A stretch of 13,587 nucleotides of DNA from JAAAOH01 sp046540795 (lineage in GTDB: Bacteria; Spirochaetota; Spirochaetia; DSM-27196; PWMO01): contig JBKHEN010000068.1 of NCBI GenBank assembly GCA_046540795.1, forward strand, positions 1-13,587, written 5' to 3'. Position numbers and translations under genes: made by a program. Within the stretch, counting starts at the first letter, position 1; every line of letters begins with the position of its first letter. A model generated the notes under the pieces. It did not search any database and was not told where the DNA came from. It saw only the letters and a program-made list of their open reading frames with translations. This document shows positions 6,933 through 13,535 of this stretch, in pieces.

Positions 6933-7075
6933 GGCCAAAGCCGATCGACGCGCCGGGAGCCGGGCTGCCCGGTTCGAAGCGTTCCATACGCATTGTCGCC
7001 ATCGCTTGATGATACTTTCCCGCGTTCTTCGCGGCAACCGCCGAGGTACTCCCGTGCAACAGGCTTCTTGACACC

Positions 7076-7819
7076 TTACCCGGAATCCGGCTCGAGGAAG
7101 GCGCGAAGCTCCGGCACCCCGGATTCTCGGGCCTGCGCAAGCGTTCCCTCGAAGCCGACTCTCCCTTCATGTACGAAGACGATGCGATCGGCTATGCGAC
7201 GAATGCTTGCAAGCTCATGGCTCACCACCACCAAGGTTACCGAGAGTCGGTCTCGAAGGGACATCATCAGCCGATCGAGGGCCGCGACGTTCTGTGGGTC
7301 GAGACCGGCACTCGGCTCGTCGAGAAACACCACCGCCGGATCGAGGGCAATGGCTCGCGCCAGCCCGGCCCGCTTCTTCATCCCCCCCGACAGCTCGGCC
7401 GGGTACAGATCCTCGCTCCCGGAAAGGTTTACCAAGCCGAGCTTCACCTCCACCATGCGTCGAATGATCGGCTCCGAGAGCCCGGTATGCTGTTCCAGCG
7501 GAATCGCAATGTTCTCGAACACCGAGAGGGAGTTCAGAAGCGCTCCGTTCTGAAAGAGCACGCCGATACGGCGCAGTGCACGCTCATAGGCGGCCTCTTC
7601 CATCCCCTGCAGCTCTTCTCCGAACAAGCGTACGCTACCGCGAGAGACAGGCACGAGGCCGAAGAACGCCTTTAAGAGCGTGGTCTTGCCGCTGCCGCTT
7701 CCGCCGACGATGCACGTGATCTCGCCTGCTCGGATACGGCAGTCGACGCCGTTGAGTACCGTTACCTCGTCGTAGGCAACCTCGACGTCCCGCGCTTCGG
7801 CAATCAGTCGCTCACTCAT
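7076..7819 (-). CDS. mlaF: MlaF-like ABC transporter ATPase (lipid transport)
   Basis: A 247-residue cytoplasmic ATPase that powers the MCE lipid transporter. All motifs are intact: Walker A GGSGSGKT (residues 39-46), Q-loop Gln90 in LFQNGALLNSLSVFENI (the FQxGALF/L pattern typical of MlaF-type ATPases), signature LSGGMKKR (143-150) with the Lys-Lys-Arg-Ala-Gly-Leu-Ala-Arg extension, Walker B VVFLDEPSAGLDP with catalytic Glu168, and switch His201 in VVSHEL. It is the last gene of the operon, six bases after the permease stop codon, without a Shine-Dalgarno sequence of its own, which suggests translational coupling. The C-terminal tail is short, and lacks an obvious extension like that by which E. 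coli MlaF joins dimers. Confidence in family and role is high; the substrate is inferred. Confidence 0.92.
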   Translation of the reverse strand: MSERLIAEARDVEVAYDEVTVLNGVDCRIRAGEITCIVGGSGSGKTTLLKAFFGLVPVSRGSVRLFGEELQGMEEAAYERALRRIGVLFQNGALLNSLSVFENIAIPLEQHTGLSEPIIRRMVEVKLGLVNLSGSEDLYPAELSGGMKKRAGLARAIALDPAVVFLDEPSAGLDPQNVAALDRLMMSLRDRLSVTLVVVSHELASIRRIADRIVFVHEGRVGFEGTLAQARESGVPELRAFLEPDSG

Positions 7820-7825
7820 ATGCGC

Positions 7826-8905
7826 TCAGGTTAGGTAGACAAAACTGAAGAACACGTCGATCACGATGACCGAGAAGATGGAAGCCACCACCGACTTCGT
7901 CGTCACGACCCCGACTCCTTCGGCCCCGCCTTCCGCCTGCAATCCGTAGTAAGCCGCCACGATGACGATCTGCCAGGCGAAGACCACGCTCTTTGCAAAG
8001 CCCGTGACCACGTCGGCCGGTGAAAGTACGTCCAGAAGCTGCCCTATGAACGTGTGAGCCGACAGCCCCAAATAGGGAACACTGATAAGCATGCCGCCGG
8101 CAACGGCCACGAGCATCGAGATCATCGTCAAGACCGGCATCACCGCGGTGATGGCCAGTACTTTCGGGACCACCACGTAGCGCAGCGGATTCACTCCCAT
8201 CACCCGAAGCGCGTCCAACTCCTCGGTCACCTTCATCGTTGCGATCTCCGCCGCTATCGCCGATCCGCTGCGGCCGGCTACCAGCACGGCGGTGAGCATC
8301 GGACCCATCTCCCGCACGACGAACAGGGCGAGCAAGTTCACCACGAAGATGTTCGCCCCGAAAAGCCGCAGCTGCGCCGCCGACTGCAAAGCTACGATGA
8401 AGCCAACGATGAAGGAGAGCAATCCGATGATACCGATCGACTGCACGCCGATGCGCAGCGACTGCACGACGAACGAGCCCCGCGGGCGTTTGCCCCGCCC
8501 CAGAAGATCGACCAGTGTCCAGCCAAGGCTATCGGCGGCTATACGAAGGTACTCTCTGAATCCTCCGATCGAGCTTCGAAGCCGCTCCCGTGAGCCCCTA
8601 AGCAGCGCCCGGGGCTGTCCCCGCTCCCGCGCGCCCTCCGCGCCGACGGTGAAAAGGGAAAGCGCGTCACGAAGGCGCTCGGAACCACCTTCGAGATCAA
8701 CCTGCGGACCCGCGCGCTCGCGGGCCAGCTCTATCAGTGCGACCCCGGCGCTGTCGGTCTCCTCCACGGCGGAACAGTCGATCCGCCTCACCCCCCGCAG
8801 GTCGAGCCTCTGCAGGTCATCGGTAAGCCGGGGGACCGTCTCATAGGTGAGACGGCCATGAAAGCTCAGAGTCGCGCCGTCGGCTGAGCGGGATACCCCT
8901 GCCAT
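7826..8905 (-). CDS. mlaE: MlaE-type permease with fused N-terminal STAS domain
   Basis: A 359-residue two-domain protein. Residues 1 to about 95 form a STAS domain (MlaB-like) with the diagnostic CSAVEETDSAGVALIELA loop; Ser52 sits where MlaB has its conserved Thr/Ser. From about residue 115 the MlaE permease follows: amphipathic helix GFREYLRIAADSLGWTLVDL, the first core segment GIIGLLSFIVGFIVALQSAAQ, then FVVREMGPMLTAVLVAGRSG and SAIAAEIATMKVTEELDALR, the coupling-helix region typical of the family, and VMGVNPLRYVVVPKVLA. The last helices end FFSFVYLT. In E. coli MlaB is a separate subunit; here it is joined to the permease, an architecture known from other MlaE proteins. It lies three bases after the lipoprotein stop codon and six before the ATPase. 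Confidence 0.93.
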   Translation of the reverse strand: MAGVSRSADGATLSFHGRLTYETVPRLTDDLQRLDLRGVRRIDCSAVEETDSAGVALIELARERAGPQVDLEGGSERLRDALSLFTVGAEGARERGQPRALLRGSRERLRSSIGGFREYLRIAADSLGWTLVDLLGRGKRPRGSFVVQSLRIGVQSIGIIGLLSFIVGFIVALQSAAQLRLFGANIFVVNLLALFVVREMGPMLTAVLVAGRSGSAIAAEIATMKVTEELDALRVMGVNPLRYVVVPKVLAITAVMPVLTMISMLVAVAGGMLISVPYLGLSAHTFIGQLLDVLSPADVVTGFAKSVVFAWQIVIVAAYYGLQAEGGAEGVGVVTTKSVVASIFSVIVIDVFFSFVYLT

Positions 8906-8908
8906 GGC

Positions 8909-9568
8909 CTATTCGAAAGAATCCGGCATCCGCTCGACGAACTCGCCGAGCTCGGCGGATAGCATTGCCGCCGCCGCCTCAACGAACGCCCGGGGAGTGT
9001 CCTCTTCGAGCGGATGCCGAGCCGTAAACGAGTGAGCGGTGATTTCTTCGCCGTTCCGTGCATCGACGAGGAGGAATCTGCCCGCCACCTCGGCCTCCGC
9101 TTCCCGCTCATCTCTGCAACAATGGTAGGTGAGCGCATCGATTTCTGTGCGCACTTCGAGCTCCCCCTGCCGGCGACGTCCCCGAACGACCGCTCCGAAT
9201 CGACCACTCTCGAGCAACCCTTCCCGCACCAGCGAAGCGATCCCCGCCGAGGGAGTGACCGCCCACAAATCGGCGCTGAGGTAACGAACCATGGGCCCCT
9301 CGAGCCGCTGCAGTAACTGCCGGCGGTCGAACATCGGCGAGACCTCCGCGTCACGGACAATCACCCGCGGCCCTTGTCCCCCGGCCGAGGCGCCGTCCGC
9401 CGTCGCCGTCTTGTCGGTACCCGCAAAATCGGCTGCGGCACCGTCGAACTCCAGCAGATAGTAGGTAGTGCGCTCCGATGAGCCGCCGGGGGAAATGCAT
9501 CCCCCAAGCAGCAGAGACATCGCAAAGGAGACTGCAACCGCTTCGCTCACCACCCGACAGGTCCTCAT
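8909..9568 (-). CDS. ABC-type transport auxiliary lipoprotein (PqiC-like)
   Basis: A 219-residue lipoprotein: signal peptide with lipobox LGGC (lipidated Cys24), then a Gly/Ser linker and the start of the fold, TTYYLLEFDG. The pattern afterwards fits the ABC_trans_aux/PqiC family (PF03886): RVIVRDAEVSPMFDRRQLLQ, then a strand MVRYLSADLWAVTP with the conserved Trp, a helix SLVREGLLESGRF, a strand LEVRTEIDALTY, and a C-terminal helix AFVEAAAAMLSAELGEFVER. Such lipoproteins sit on the inner face of the outer membrane and accept or pass lipid from the MCE channel. Ser25-ish residue +2 is not Asp (Cys-Ile-Ser), consistent with outer-membrane sorting by the E. coli rule, if that applies here. A paired Cys-Cys (YHCCRD) in the middle is unusual for the family. 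GGGAG immediately precedes the ATG; the gene follows the MCE gene by 12 bp. Confidence 0.8.
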   Translation of the reverse strand: MRTCRVVSEAVAVSFAMSLLLGGCISPGGSSERTTYYLLEFDGAAADFAGTDKTATADGASAGGQGPRVIVRDAEVSPMFDRRQLLQRLEGPMVRYLSADLWAVTPSAGIASLVREGLLESGRFGAVVRGRRRQGELEVRTEIDALTYHCCRDEREAEAEVAGRFLLVDARNGEEITAHSFTARHPLEEDTPRAFVEAAAAMLSAELGEFVERMPDSFE

Positions 9569-9580
9569 TCTCCCGCCCCT

Positions 9581-10498
9581 TTAGCGGATCAGCCGCGAGG
9601 GATCCTCGCTAATCATGATCGCGAAGTTGTTGAGATACTCCAGGGTCTCCTCGAGCAACAGAAGCGAGTCGAGGAGCCCGTCTTCACCCGCTGCGACGAC
9701 CGACTCGATGTTTCGAATGCTCTCCTCGGTCTGCACCACCGTACGGTTGAGGCCGGTGAGCAGCCGCCCCACGTCCTCTCCGGTCCCTCCCTCGGCAAGC
9801 TCGGCCATCATCGTGTTCAGTTGCACCGTGGTCATCGAGAGGTTCCGACTGGTAGACTCCAGCCCCGCAATGGCTTCCGACAGGGGCCGTCTGTTTTCCT
9901 CCACGAACCCGTCCACGTTCCGGACGATGCGACTGATCCGCCCCCGGTTCTCACCGATGATTCCAGCTGCATCGTCGAGGGCCTGCTCGAGCTTCTCCTG
10001 ATTCTCCCCGCGCAGAAGCTCCGAGAGGCCGAACACGATGAACTCCACTTCGTTGGCAATGTTGGTAGCCGGTCCCGTAAGCCGATCCAGGGTGGAGGGT
10101 TCGGCGGGTATGCGCGACCCTGCCGCAAGCGGCGGCTCTTCGGCTCTTGCCCCGAAGAGCTCGATCTCCCGCAGCCCCGTTATGCCCACCGGCACCAGAC
10201 GGGCCTTAATCCCCTCCCGAAGCGGCGTCTCCTCACGGATCGACACCTCCACCATCACTTGGTCGAGGGCCTCACCGCCGAACTCCACGCCCTCAACGGT
10301 TCCGACGGAGATACCGTTGTAGCGCACCGTACTGCCGATCTCCAGACCGTTGACCGAAATCCCGCGGAAATCTACGAAATAGTTCGAGCGGCGCTCGAAC
10401 GCATTTTCTCCGGCGATCACGAAGATGAACCCCCCGATCGCGAGGAACCCGAGGGAGAGAAACAGAATGACCCGCATCCGCTGAGCCCGCGTCGCCAC
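9581..10498 (-). CDS. mlaD: MCE (MlaD-like) periplasmic lipid-transport protein
   Basis: A 305-residue protein with one membrane anchor (residues about 9-28, VILFLSLGFLAIGGFIFVIA) and a single MCE domain at about 38-120: YFVDFRGISVNGLEIGSTVR then YNGISVGTVEGVEF, then VMVEVSIREETPL and the pore-loop motif VPVGITGLREIELFG. Residues about 140-305 are mostly helical and heptad-like (LEQALDDAAGIIGENRGRIS, a long Leu-rich C-terminal helix), so it may form a needle-like coiled-coil barrel as in PqiB/YebT-type or long MlaD proteins rather than a short ring. The GTG at 10498 is the start because an in-frame TGA lies at 10502-10504, two codons ahead; the only other option is ATG at 10477, inside the charged n-region and also without a Shine-Dalgarno site. 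It is the first gene of the four-gene operon, with a promoter directly before the GTG. Confidence 0.9.
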   Translation of the reverse strand: MATRAQRMRVILFLSLGFLAIGGFIFVIAGENAFERRSNYFVDFRGISVNGLEIGSTVRYNGISVGTVEGVEFGGEALDQVMVEVSIREETPLREGIKARLVPVGITGLREIELFGARAEEPPLAAGSRIPAEPSTLDRLTGPATNIANEVEFIVFGLSELLRGENQEKLEQALDDAAGIIGENRGRISRIVRNVDGFVEENRRPLSEAIAGLESTSRNLSMTTVQLNTMMAELAEGGTGEDVGRLLTGLNRTVVQTEESIRNIESVVAAGEDGLLDSLLLLEETLEYLNNFAIMISEDPSRLIR

Positions 10499-10504
10499 GG
10501 CTCA

Positions 10505-10533
10505 AATGTATCAGAGTTACCCCGCCTTTTCCA
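10505..10533 (-). promoter_or_regulatory. Candidate sigma70 promoter of the MCE operon
   Basis: Minus strand: TGGAAA (-35, 10528-10533; 4 of 6), 17-base spacer, TACATT (-10, 10505-10510; 4 of 6), six bases, then the GTG of the MCE gene. The transcript would begin at or next to the start codon. It lies in the 76-bp gap behind the Sir2 gene, so read-through from Sir2 is an alternative. Confidence 0.4.
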
Positions 10534-10574
10534 TCGGCCATCTGCGGTGTGCGGATGATTGGCCCGGGGTGCCG

Positions 10575-11324
10575 CTACAGTGCCTCGCGGACCGCCGAGA
10601 GGAACTCGCCGATCGGGCGGCGCACCACCAGGTCCGCATGTTCATCGAGCGGCGTCTCCGAGAGGGTGACTATGAGAAGCCGGGCCCCGTTCCTCACGGC
10701 GATCTCGGGGATTGCCGCGGCGGGATACACTATCAGGGTGGAGCCTGCCGCCACCATGCAATCGCAGTCTCGAGCAATTCGTTCCGCTCGGGCAATGCGG
10801 TCCCCATCGAGCTGCTGGCCGAAGGATATCGTGTCCGGCTTCAGTAGCCCGCCGCACTGCGGACAGCGGGGTGCACCCGTATCGAGGTCCAGGTCGCGAA
10901 AGATCTCCTCGGAATCCACCCGATACGAGCATGACAAGCACGTCGTCTCCCGTGTGTTTCCGTGCAAATTGACGACGAGCTCCCGCGGCAGGCCGCTCTT
11001 CTCGTGCAGGCCGTCGATGTTCTGTGTGACCACCCCGAGCAGCTTACCCGCCCGGCACAGATCGACAAAGAAGCGGTGCCCGGCGTTGGGCTCCGCGTCT
11101 CTGACGGCGGGCCAGACGTCGGCCTTGCGCTGCCAGTACAGCCGCCGCTTTTCGGGATCATTCAGGAACTCATCGAAATAGACGGGCTGGAAGCGGTTCC
11201 AGATACCGCCCTTGCCGCGGTAGTCGGGAATCCCGGATTCGGTACTGATTCCGGCACCGGTAAAGCCCGCCACCCGCTCGGCCGCAGAGACGAGCTCCGC
11301 AAATCGTCTCACCTCGTCGCTCAT
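10575..11324 (-). CDS. Sir2-family NAD-dependent protein deacylase
   Basis: A 249-residue cytoplasmic enzyme. The ATG at 11324 is chosen because GGAG lies four bases before it; the frame upstream is only open by chance. Sir2 motifs in order: FTGAGISTESGIPDYRG (residues 21-37, NAD binding), TQNIDGLH (100-107), catalytic His121 in NLHGN, a zinc site CxxC (Cys129, Cys132) and CPxC (Cys154, Cys157), and AGSTLIVYPAA (193-203), a variant of the usual GTSLxVYP. It removes acyl groups from lysines with NAD as co-substrate. No Ala/Tyr/Arg pair typical of desuccinylases (the Y-x-x-R motif) is obvious in the region after the GIPDYRG, so plain deacetylase activity is the default. Divergent from the SAM-hydrolase gene with 64 bp between start codons. 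Confidence 0.93.
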   Translation of the reverse strand: MSDEVRRFAELVSAAERVAGFTGAGISTESGIPDYRGKGGIWNRFQPVYFDEFLNDPEKRRLYWQRKADVWPAVRDAEPNAGHRFFVDLCRAGKLLGVVTQNIDGLHEKSGLPRELVVNLHGNTRETTCLSCSYRVDSEEIFRDLDLDTGAPRCPQCGGLLKPDTISFGQQLDGDRIARAERIARDCDCMVAAGSTLIVYPAAAIPEIAVRNGARLLIVTLSETPLDEHADLVVRRPIGEFLSAVREAL

Positions 11325-11388
11325 GGTACTCCACTCTCGCCTCGAACATGCTACCATAGCGATACGTACCCGACCAGCGGAGGTGGGC

Positions 11389-12219
11389 ATGCTTATCGTC
11401 CTGTTGAGCGACTTCGGTCTTTCCGATTCCTACGTCGGCGTCATGAAAGGGGTCATGGCGGGTGTCGCGCCCAACATCCATCAAGTCGATCTCACCCACG
11501 AGGTTCCCGCTTTTGACGTGGTCTCGGGTTCGTACCTGCTGTACTCGGCGTGGAACTACTTTCCCAAGGGCAGCGTCTTCCTCGCGGTCGTCGATCCGGG
11601 CGTCGGCACCGCGCGCCGGGAGCTCGTCGCCTCCAGCGGGGGGAAAGTGCTCATAGCCCCGGACAACGGCATCGTGTCGCTTGTGAAGCGCATGAACCCC
11701 GACACCCGCTGCTACCGGGCCCGGCAGGACCTCCTCTCCGAGATTCGCCTGGCAAAGCCTCCCTGGGCGAACACCTTCGACGGGCGTGACGTCTTCGCCC
11801 CGCTTGCCGCGCTGGCGGGCGCTGAGGGGTTGGTGCGTGTCCGCGGGACGCAGATTTCCGACCCCGTGCTGACCGACCGGGTGAGCTGCTCCGTCGACGC
11901 GGAGAGCGAACGGCTCACCGGAACCGTCATCCACATCGATCACTTCGGCAACTGCATCAGCTCTATTCACTACGACGATGCACGCCGGCTCTTCGGAGAG
12001 AACGGGCATACCGACATCAGCCTCCGGATCTCCGCCGGAGGGAGCGTCACGTTGCCCGGGGTGAGGTCCACGTATTCCGAGGTCGAACAGGGTGAGCCGG
12101 TTGCCTACTGGGGCAGCGTGGGCTTCCTCGAAATCGCGGTTCGAAACGGCCACGCGGCGTCTATGCTGGGGATACAACGCAGCGACCGCGTCGGGGTTAC
12201 TCGGGCTCCTCGGGGCTGA
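11389..12219 (+). CDS. SAM hydrolase family (DUF62, S-adenosyl-L-methionine hydroxide adenosyltransferase) with altered triad
   Basis: A 276-residue protein with a strong Shine-Dalgarno site (GGAGGT) before the ATG at 11389; in-frame codons upstream to 11323 overlap the Sir2 start and are not used. Family motifs: SDFGLSDSYVGVMKGVM (residues 7-23), VDLTHEVPAF, VVDPGVGTARR (67-77) with Asp69 and Arg76, APDNG (90-94), NTFDGRDVFAP (128-138) and the C-terminal IDHFGN and GSVGFLEIAV. These enzymes split SAM into adenosine and methionine with water activated by an Asp-Arg-His triad (Asp68, Arg75, His127 of the Pyrococcus protein as I recall it). Here the His position is Asp131 (codon GAC at 11779-11781; His would be CAC, one base away). 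Activity may be changed or lost. Its 3' end overlaps the convergent 12197-13030 gene by 23 bp. Confidence 0.9.
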   Translation: MLIVLLSDFGLSDSYVGVMKGVMAGVAPNIHQVDLTHEVPAFDVVSGSYLLYSAWNYFPKGSVFLAVVDPGVGTARRELVASSGGKVLIAPDNGIVSLVKRMNPDTRCYRARQDLLSEIRLAKPPWANTFDGRDVFAPLAALAGAEGLVRVRGTQISDPVLTDRVSCSVDAESERLTGTVIHIDHFGNCISSIHYDDARRLFGENGHTDISLRISAGGSVTLPGVRSTYSEVEQGEPVAYWGSVGFLEIAVRNGHAASMLGIQRSDRVGVTRAPRG

Positions 12220-13030
12220 TCGGCGTGAACGCCTTGGTGCGAAGCGGGCCGAGGTAATGATCCGCAAGGAAGCCTAAGGGTTTCACCGCAACATCGAACT
12301 TCCGCGAGAGCTCGGCAAGAACCTCCCGCGCTTCCTCGGCGGAAGGCACGGGAAGGCGCGCCGCTTCTTTGTAGAAGTACTTCCCACACTCGTGGTAGTC
12401 CTCCATACGCTTTTTCTCTCGATTCCGGACCAGCCGACGCCTCTCGCCCTCTCCCGCGACCGTCGGCAGGAGGTACTCCGGGAAGATCGCCACGGTGAAG
12501 AGACACACGTCGGCAATCCGTTTGTAGATGGAAAACCGTTCGGCTCCTTCGGCCACCTCACTGAACCGGATCAGGCTCTCCACGTCGAAATCGCTAAACG
12601 AGTAGCGACGGTAGATTCCGCGTCGGACGGGCACGATTACGGAGAAGGACCGAATCTTCACAAAGGAGGCAAGCATCTGCGAAAGGTAGACCAGAACCGA
12701 CTTCCGCTCCAGCAGCTCCAGGATTCGTGTGGTGTCGAAGATGACCATCATCTTGTTGGTGGCCTTCTCAAAGGTAAACGGCCGGATCCTCAGGTCCTCC
12801 CGGGCGCGAATAAGCAGCACCGCAAAGAGCAATTGCGGGGAAACGTCGAGAACCGGCTCCGGGTTCTGCAGAATGTGTTCCGCAAGGGCGGGATCGGAAA
12901 CCATGCCGTCGAGGATGTCTTCGTCATCCCGCAGCATCGCCACCACGCGATTCCGATCGGGACGCTGCGGCATGAAGAAACCGGCGAGAAACCGCAGATC
13001 CTTATCTCCGAAATCCCAACGCACCTGCAC
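12197..13030 (-). CDS. Conserved-looking cytoplasmic protein of unknown function (277 aa)
   Basis: I do not recognise a family. The frame is 277 codons with a GTG start at 13030, supported by a strong Shine-Dalgarno run (GAGGAGGGGG) six bases before it, so it is a real gene. The protein has no signal peptide and no membrane segment. It opens MQVRWDFGDKDLRFLAGFFM, has a mainly helical first half with an alternating charged/hydrophobic pattern (SPQLLFAVLLIRAREDLRIR), a central hydrophobic block (KMMVIFDTTRILELLERKSV and VYLSQMLASFVKIRSFSVIV), then a strongly basic stretch GEGERRRLVRNREKKRMEDY near residues 195-214, and a Pro/Glu-rich tail. A hydrophobic FTVAIFPEYLLP precedes the basic stretch. 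It could be a nucleic-acid or regulatory partner, but nothing specific supports that. It converges on the SAM-hydrolase-family gene with a 23-bp 3' overlap. Confidence 0.75.
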   Translation of the reverse strand: MQVRWDFGDKDLRFLAGFFMPQRPDRNRVVAMLRDDEDILDGMVSDPALAEHILQNPEPVLDVSPQLLFAVLLIRAREDLRIRPFTFEKATNKMMVIFDTTRILELLERKSVLVYLSQMLASFVKIRSFSVIVPVRRGIYRRYSFSDFDVESLIRFSEVAEGAERFSIYKRIADVCLFTVAIFPEYLLPTVAGEGERRRLVRNREKKRMEDYHECGKYFYKEAARLPVPSAEEAREVLAELSRKFDVAVKPLGFLADHYLGPLRTKAFTPISPEEPE

Positions 13031-13101
13031 CGTGAACCCCCTCCTCGGCTAATATCGGCATACAGACGGACGATCGCCAACGGAAAAACCCGGTCGGACC
13101 G

Positions 13102-13130
13102 TGCGGATTCGACCGTTCGTGCAATCCGCA
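13102..13130. promoter_or_regulatory. Candidate operator: inverted repeat upstream of the ferredoxin promoter
   Basis: TGCGGATT (13102-13109) and AATCCGCA (13123-13130) are perfect 8-bp inverted repeats with half-site centres 21 bp apart, two helical turns. An inner CGA/TCG pair (13110-13112, 13117-13119) makes a partial second dyad. The element ends 7 bp before the -35 box, about -71 to -43 from the predicted transcription start, a usual place for an activator dimer. It could instead control the divergent gene at 13030. Confidence 0.5.
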
Positions 13131-13137
13131 TTCATTA

Positions 13138-13166
13138 TTGACAAGCCGGCGAGCGCAGCCTACAAT
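13138..13166 (+). promoter_or_regulatory. Strong sigma70 promoter of the ferredoxin gene
   Basis: TTGACA (-35, 13138-13143; perfect), 17-base spacer, TACAAT (-10, 13161-13166; 5 of 6). It is the best promoter match in the window. Transcription would start near 13173, giving a leader of about 56 bases. Confidence 0.8.
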
Positions 13167-13180
13167 TACCATGTAAATCC

Positions 13181-13211
13181 GTGGACATATCTGCGCGTTG
13201 CGCAAATCCAC
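13181..13211 (+). promoter_or_regulatory. Hairpin in the ferredoxin mRNA leader
   Basis: GTGGA (13181-13185) pairs with TCCAC (13207-13211), and inside it TGCGC (13192-13196) pairs with GCGCA (13200-13204) over a GTT loop, leaving an asymmetric internal loop. It ends 5 bases before the Shine-Dalgarno GAGGAG (13217-13222) and may protect the 5' end or tune translation. Inference only. Confidence 0.35.
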
Positions 13212-13228
13212 TCATAGAGGAGAGTACC

Positions 13229-13414
13229 ATGAAGGCAAAGATAGACGCAGATCTCTGCACCGCCTGTGAGCTGTGCACCAGCACGGTCCCCGAGGTATTT
13301 CAAATGGGCGACGAGGTCGCCGAGGTCATCGTTGACGAAGTCCCCGGCAATCTCGAGGATGCCGTAAAGGAAGCAGCCGAAGACTGCCCCGTGGAAGCCA
13401 TCATTCTCGAATAG
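13229..13414 (+). CDS. Small single-cluster [4Fe-4S] ferredoxin
   Basis: A 61-residue, very acidic ferredoxin (16 Asp/Glu against 3 Lys). The start at 13229 is fixed by GAGGAG six bases before it. Ligands are Cys10, Cys13 and Cys16 (CTACELC) and the remote Cys53 in DCPVEAI, the pattern of single-cluster ferredoxins of the Thermotoga/Desulfovibrio type, length about 60. The two extra cysteines that form a disulfide in the Thermotoga protein (its Cys20 and Cys43) are both replaced here, by Val20 and Ala45, so the disulfide is absent and only four cysteines remain. It carries one low-potential electron for an unidentified partner. It is monocistronic: consensus promoter, leader, then intrinsic terminator 28 bp after the stop. 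No oxidoreductase gene adjoins it to name the partner. Confidence 0.95.
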   Translation: MKAKIDADLCTACELCTSTVPEVFQMGDEVAEVIVDEVPGNLEDAVKEAAEDCPVEAIILE

Positions 13415-13442
13415 CGCAGACGGATTCTATTGAAACCATACG

Positions 13443-13467
13443 GGCGGTCCTCAGGGCCGCCTTTTTT
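13443..13467 (+). terminator. Intrinsic terminator of the ferredoxin gene
   Basis: GGCGGTCC (13443-13450), TCA loop, GGGCCGCC (13454-13461), an 8-bp stem with one G-U pair, followed by six T (13462-13467). It serves the plus strand; there is no T-run for the minus strand. Confidence 0.92.
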
Positions 13468-13535
13468 GTATCCTGCTTCCGTGGATCTTGCTTCCATGGC
13501 GAGAATCGAGGCGTTGTTAGAGGCTCCCGCGGCCG
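13468..13535. other. Short intergenic stretch after the ferredoxin terminator with a direct repeat
   Basis: An imperfect 11-base direct repeat, TGCTTCCGTGG (13474-13484) and TGCTTCCATGG (13489-13499), has a 15-base period. No other signal is visible. An ATG in the second copy opens a frame to the window end, but without a Shine-Dalgarno site. Confidence 0.4.

Noticed and set aside
6862..7002. 46-codon minus-strand frame whose stop overlaps the GtrA-like start codon (ATGA)
   Set aside because: No Shine-Dalgarno site, Pro/Gly/Arg-rich low-complexity product and no family; not listed as a gene, although coupling to the GtrA-like gene remains possible.
7020..7034. CCGCG-TTCTT-CGCGG hairpin after the MCE operon as a terminator
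   Set aside because: On the minus strand it is followed by GAAAGTATC, not a T-run, so it is not a standard intrinsic terminator.
11170..12267. 365-codon minus-strand frame spanning the Sir2 start and the DUF62 gene
   Set aside because: It runs antisense to a gene with a strong Shine-Dalgarno site and full family motifs, and shows no domain itself.
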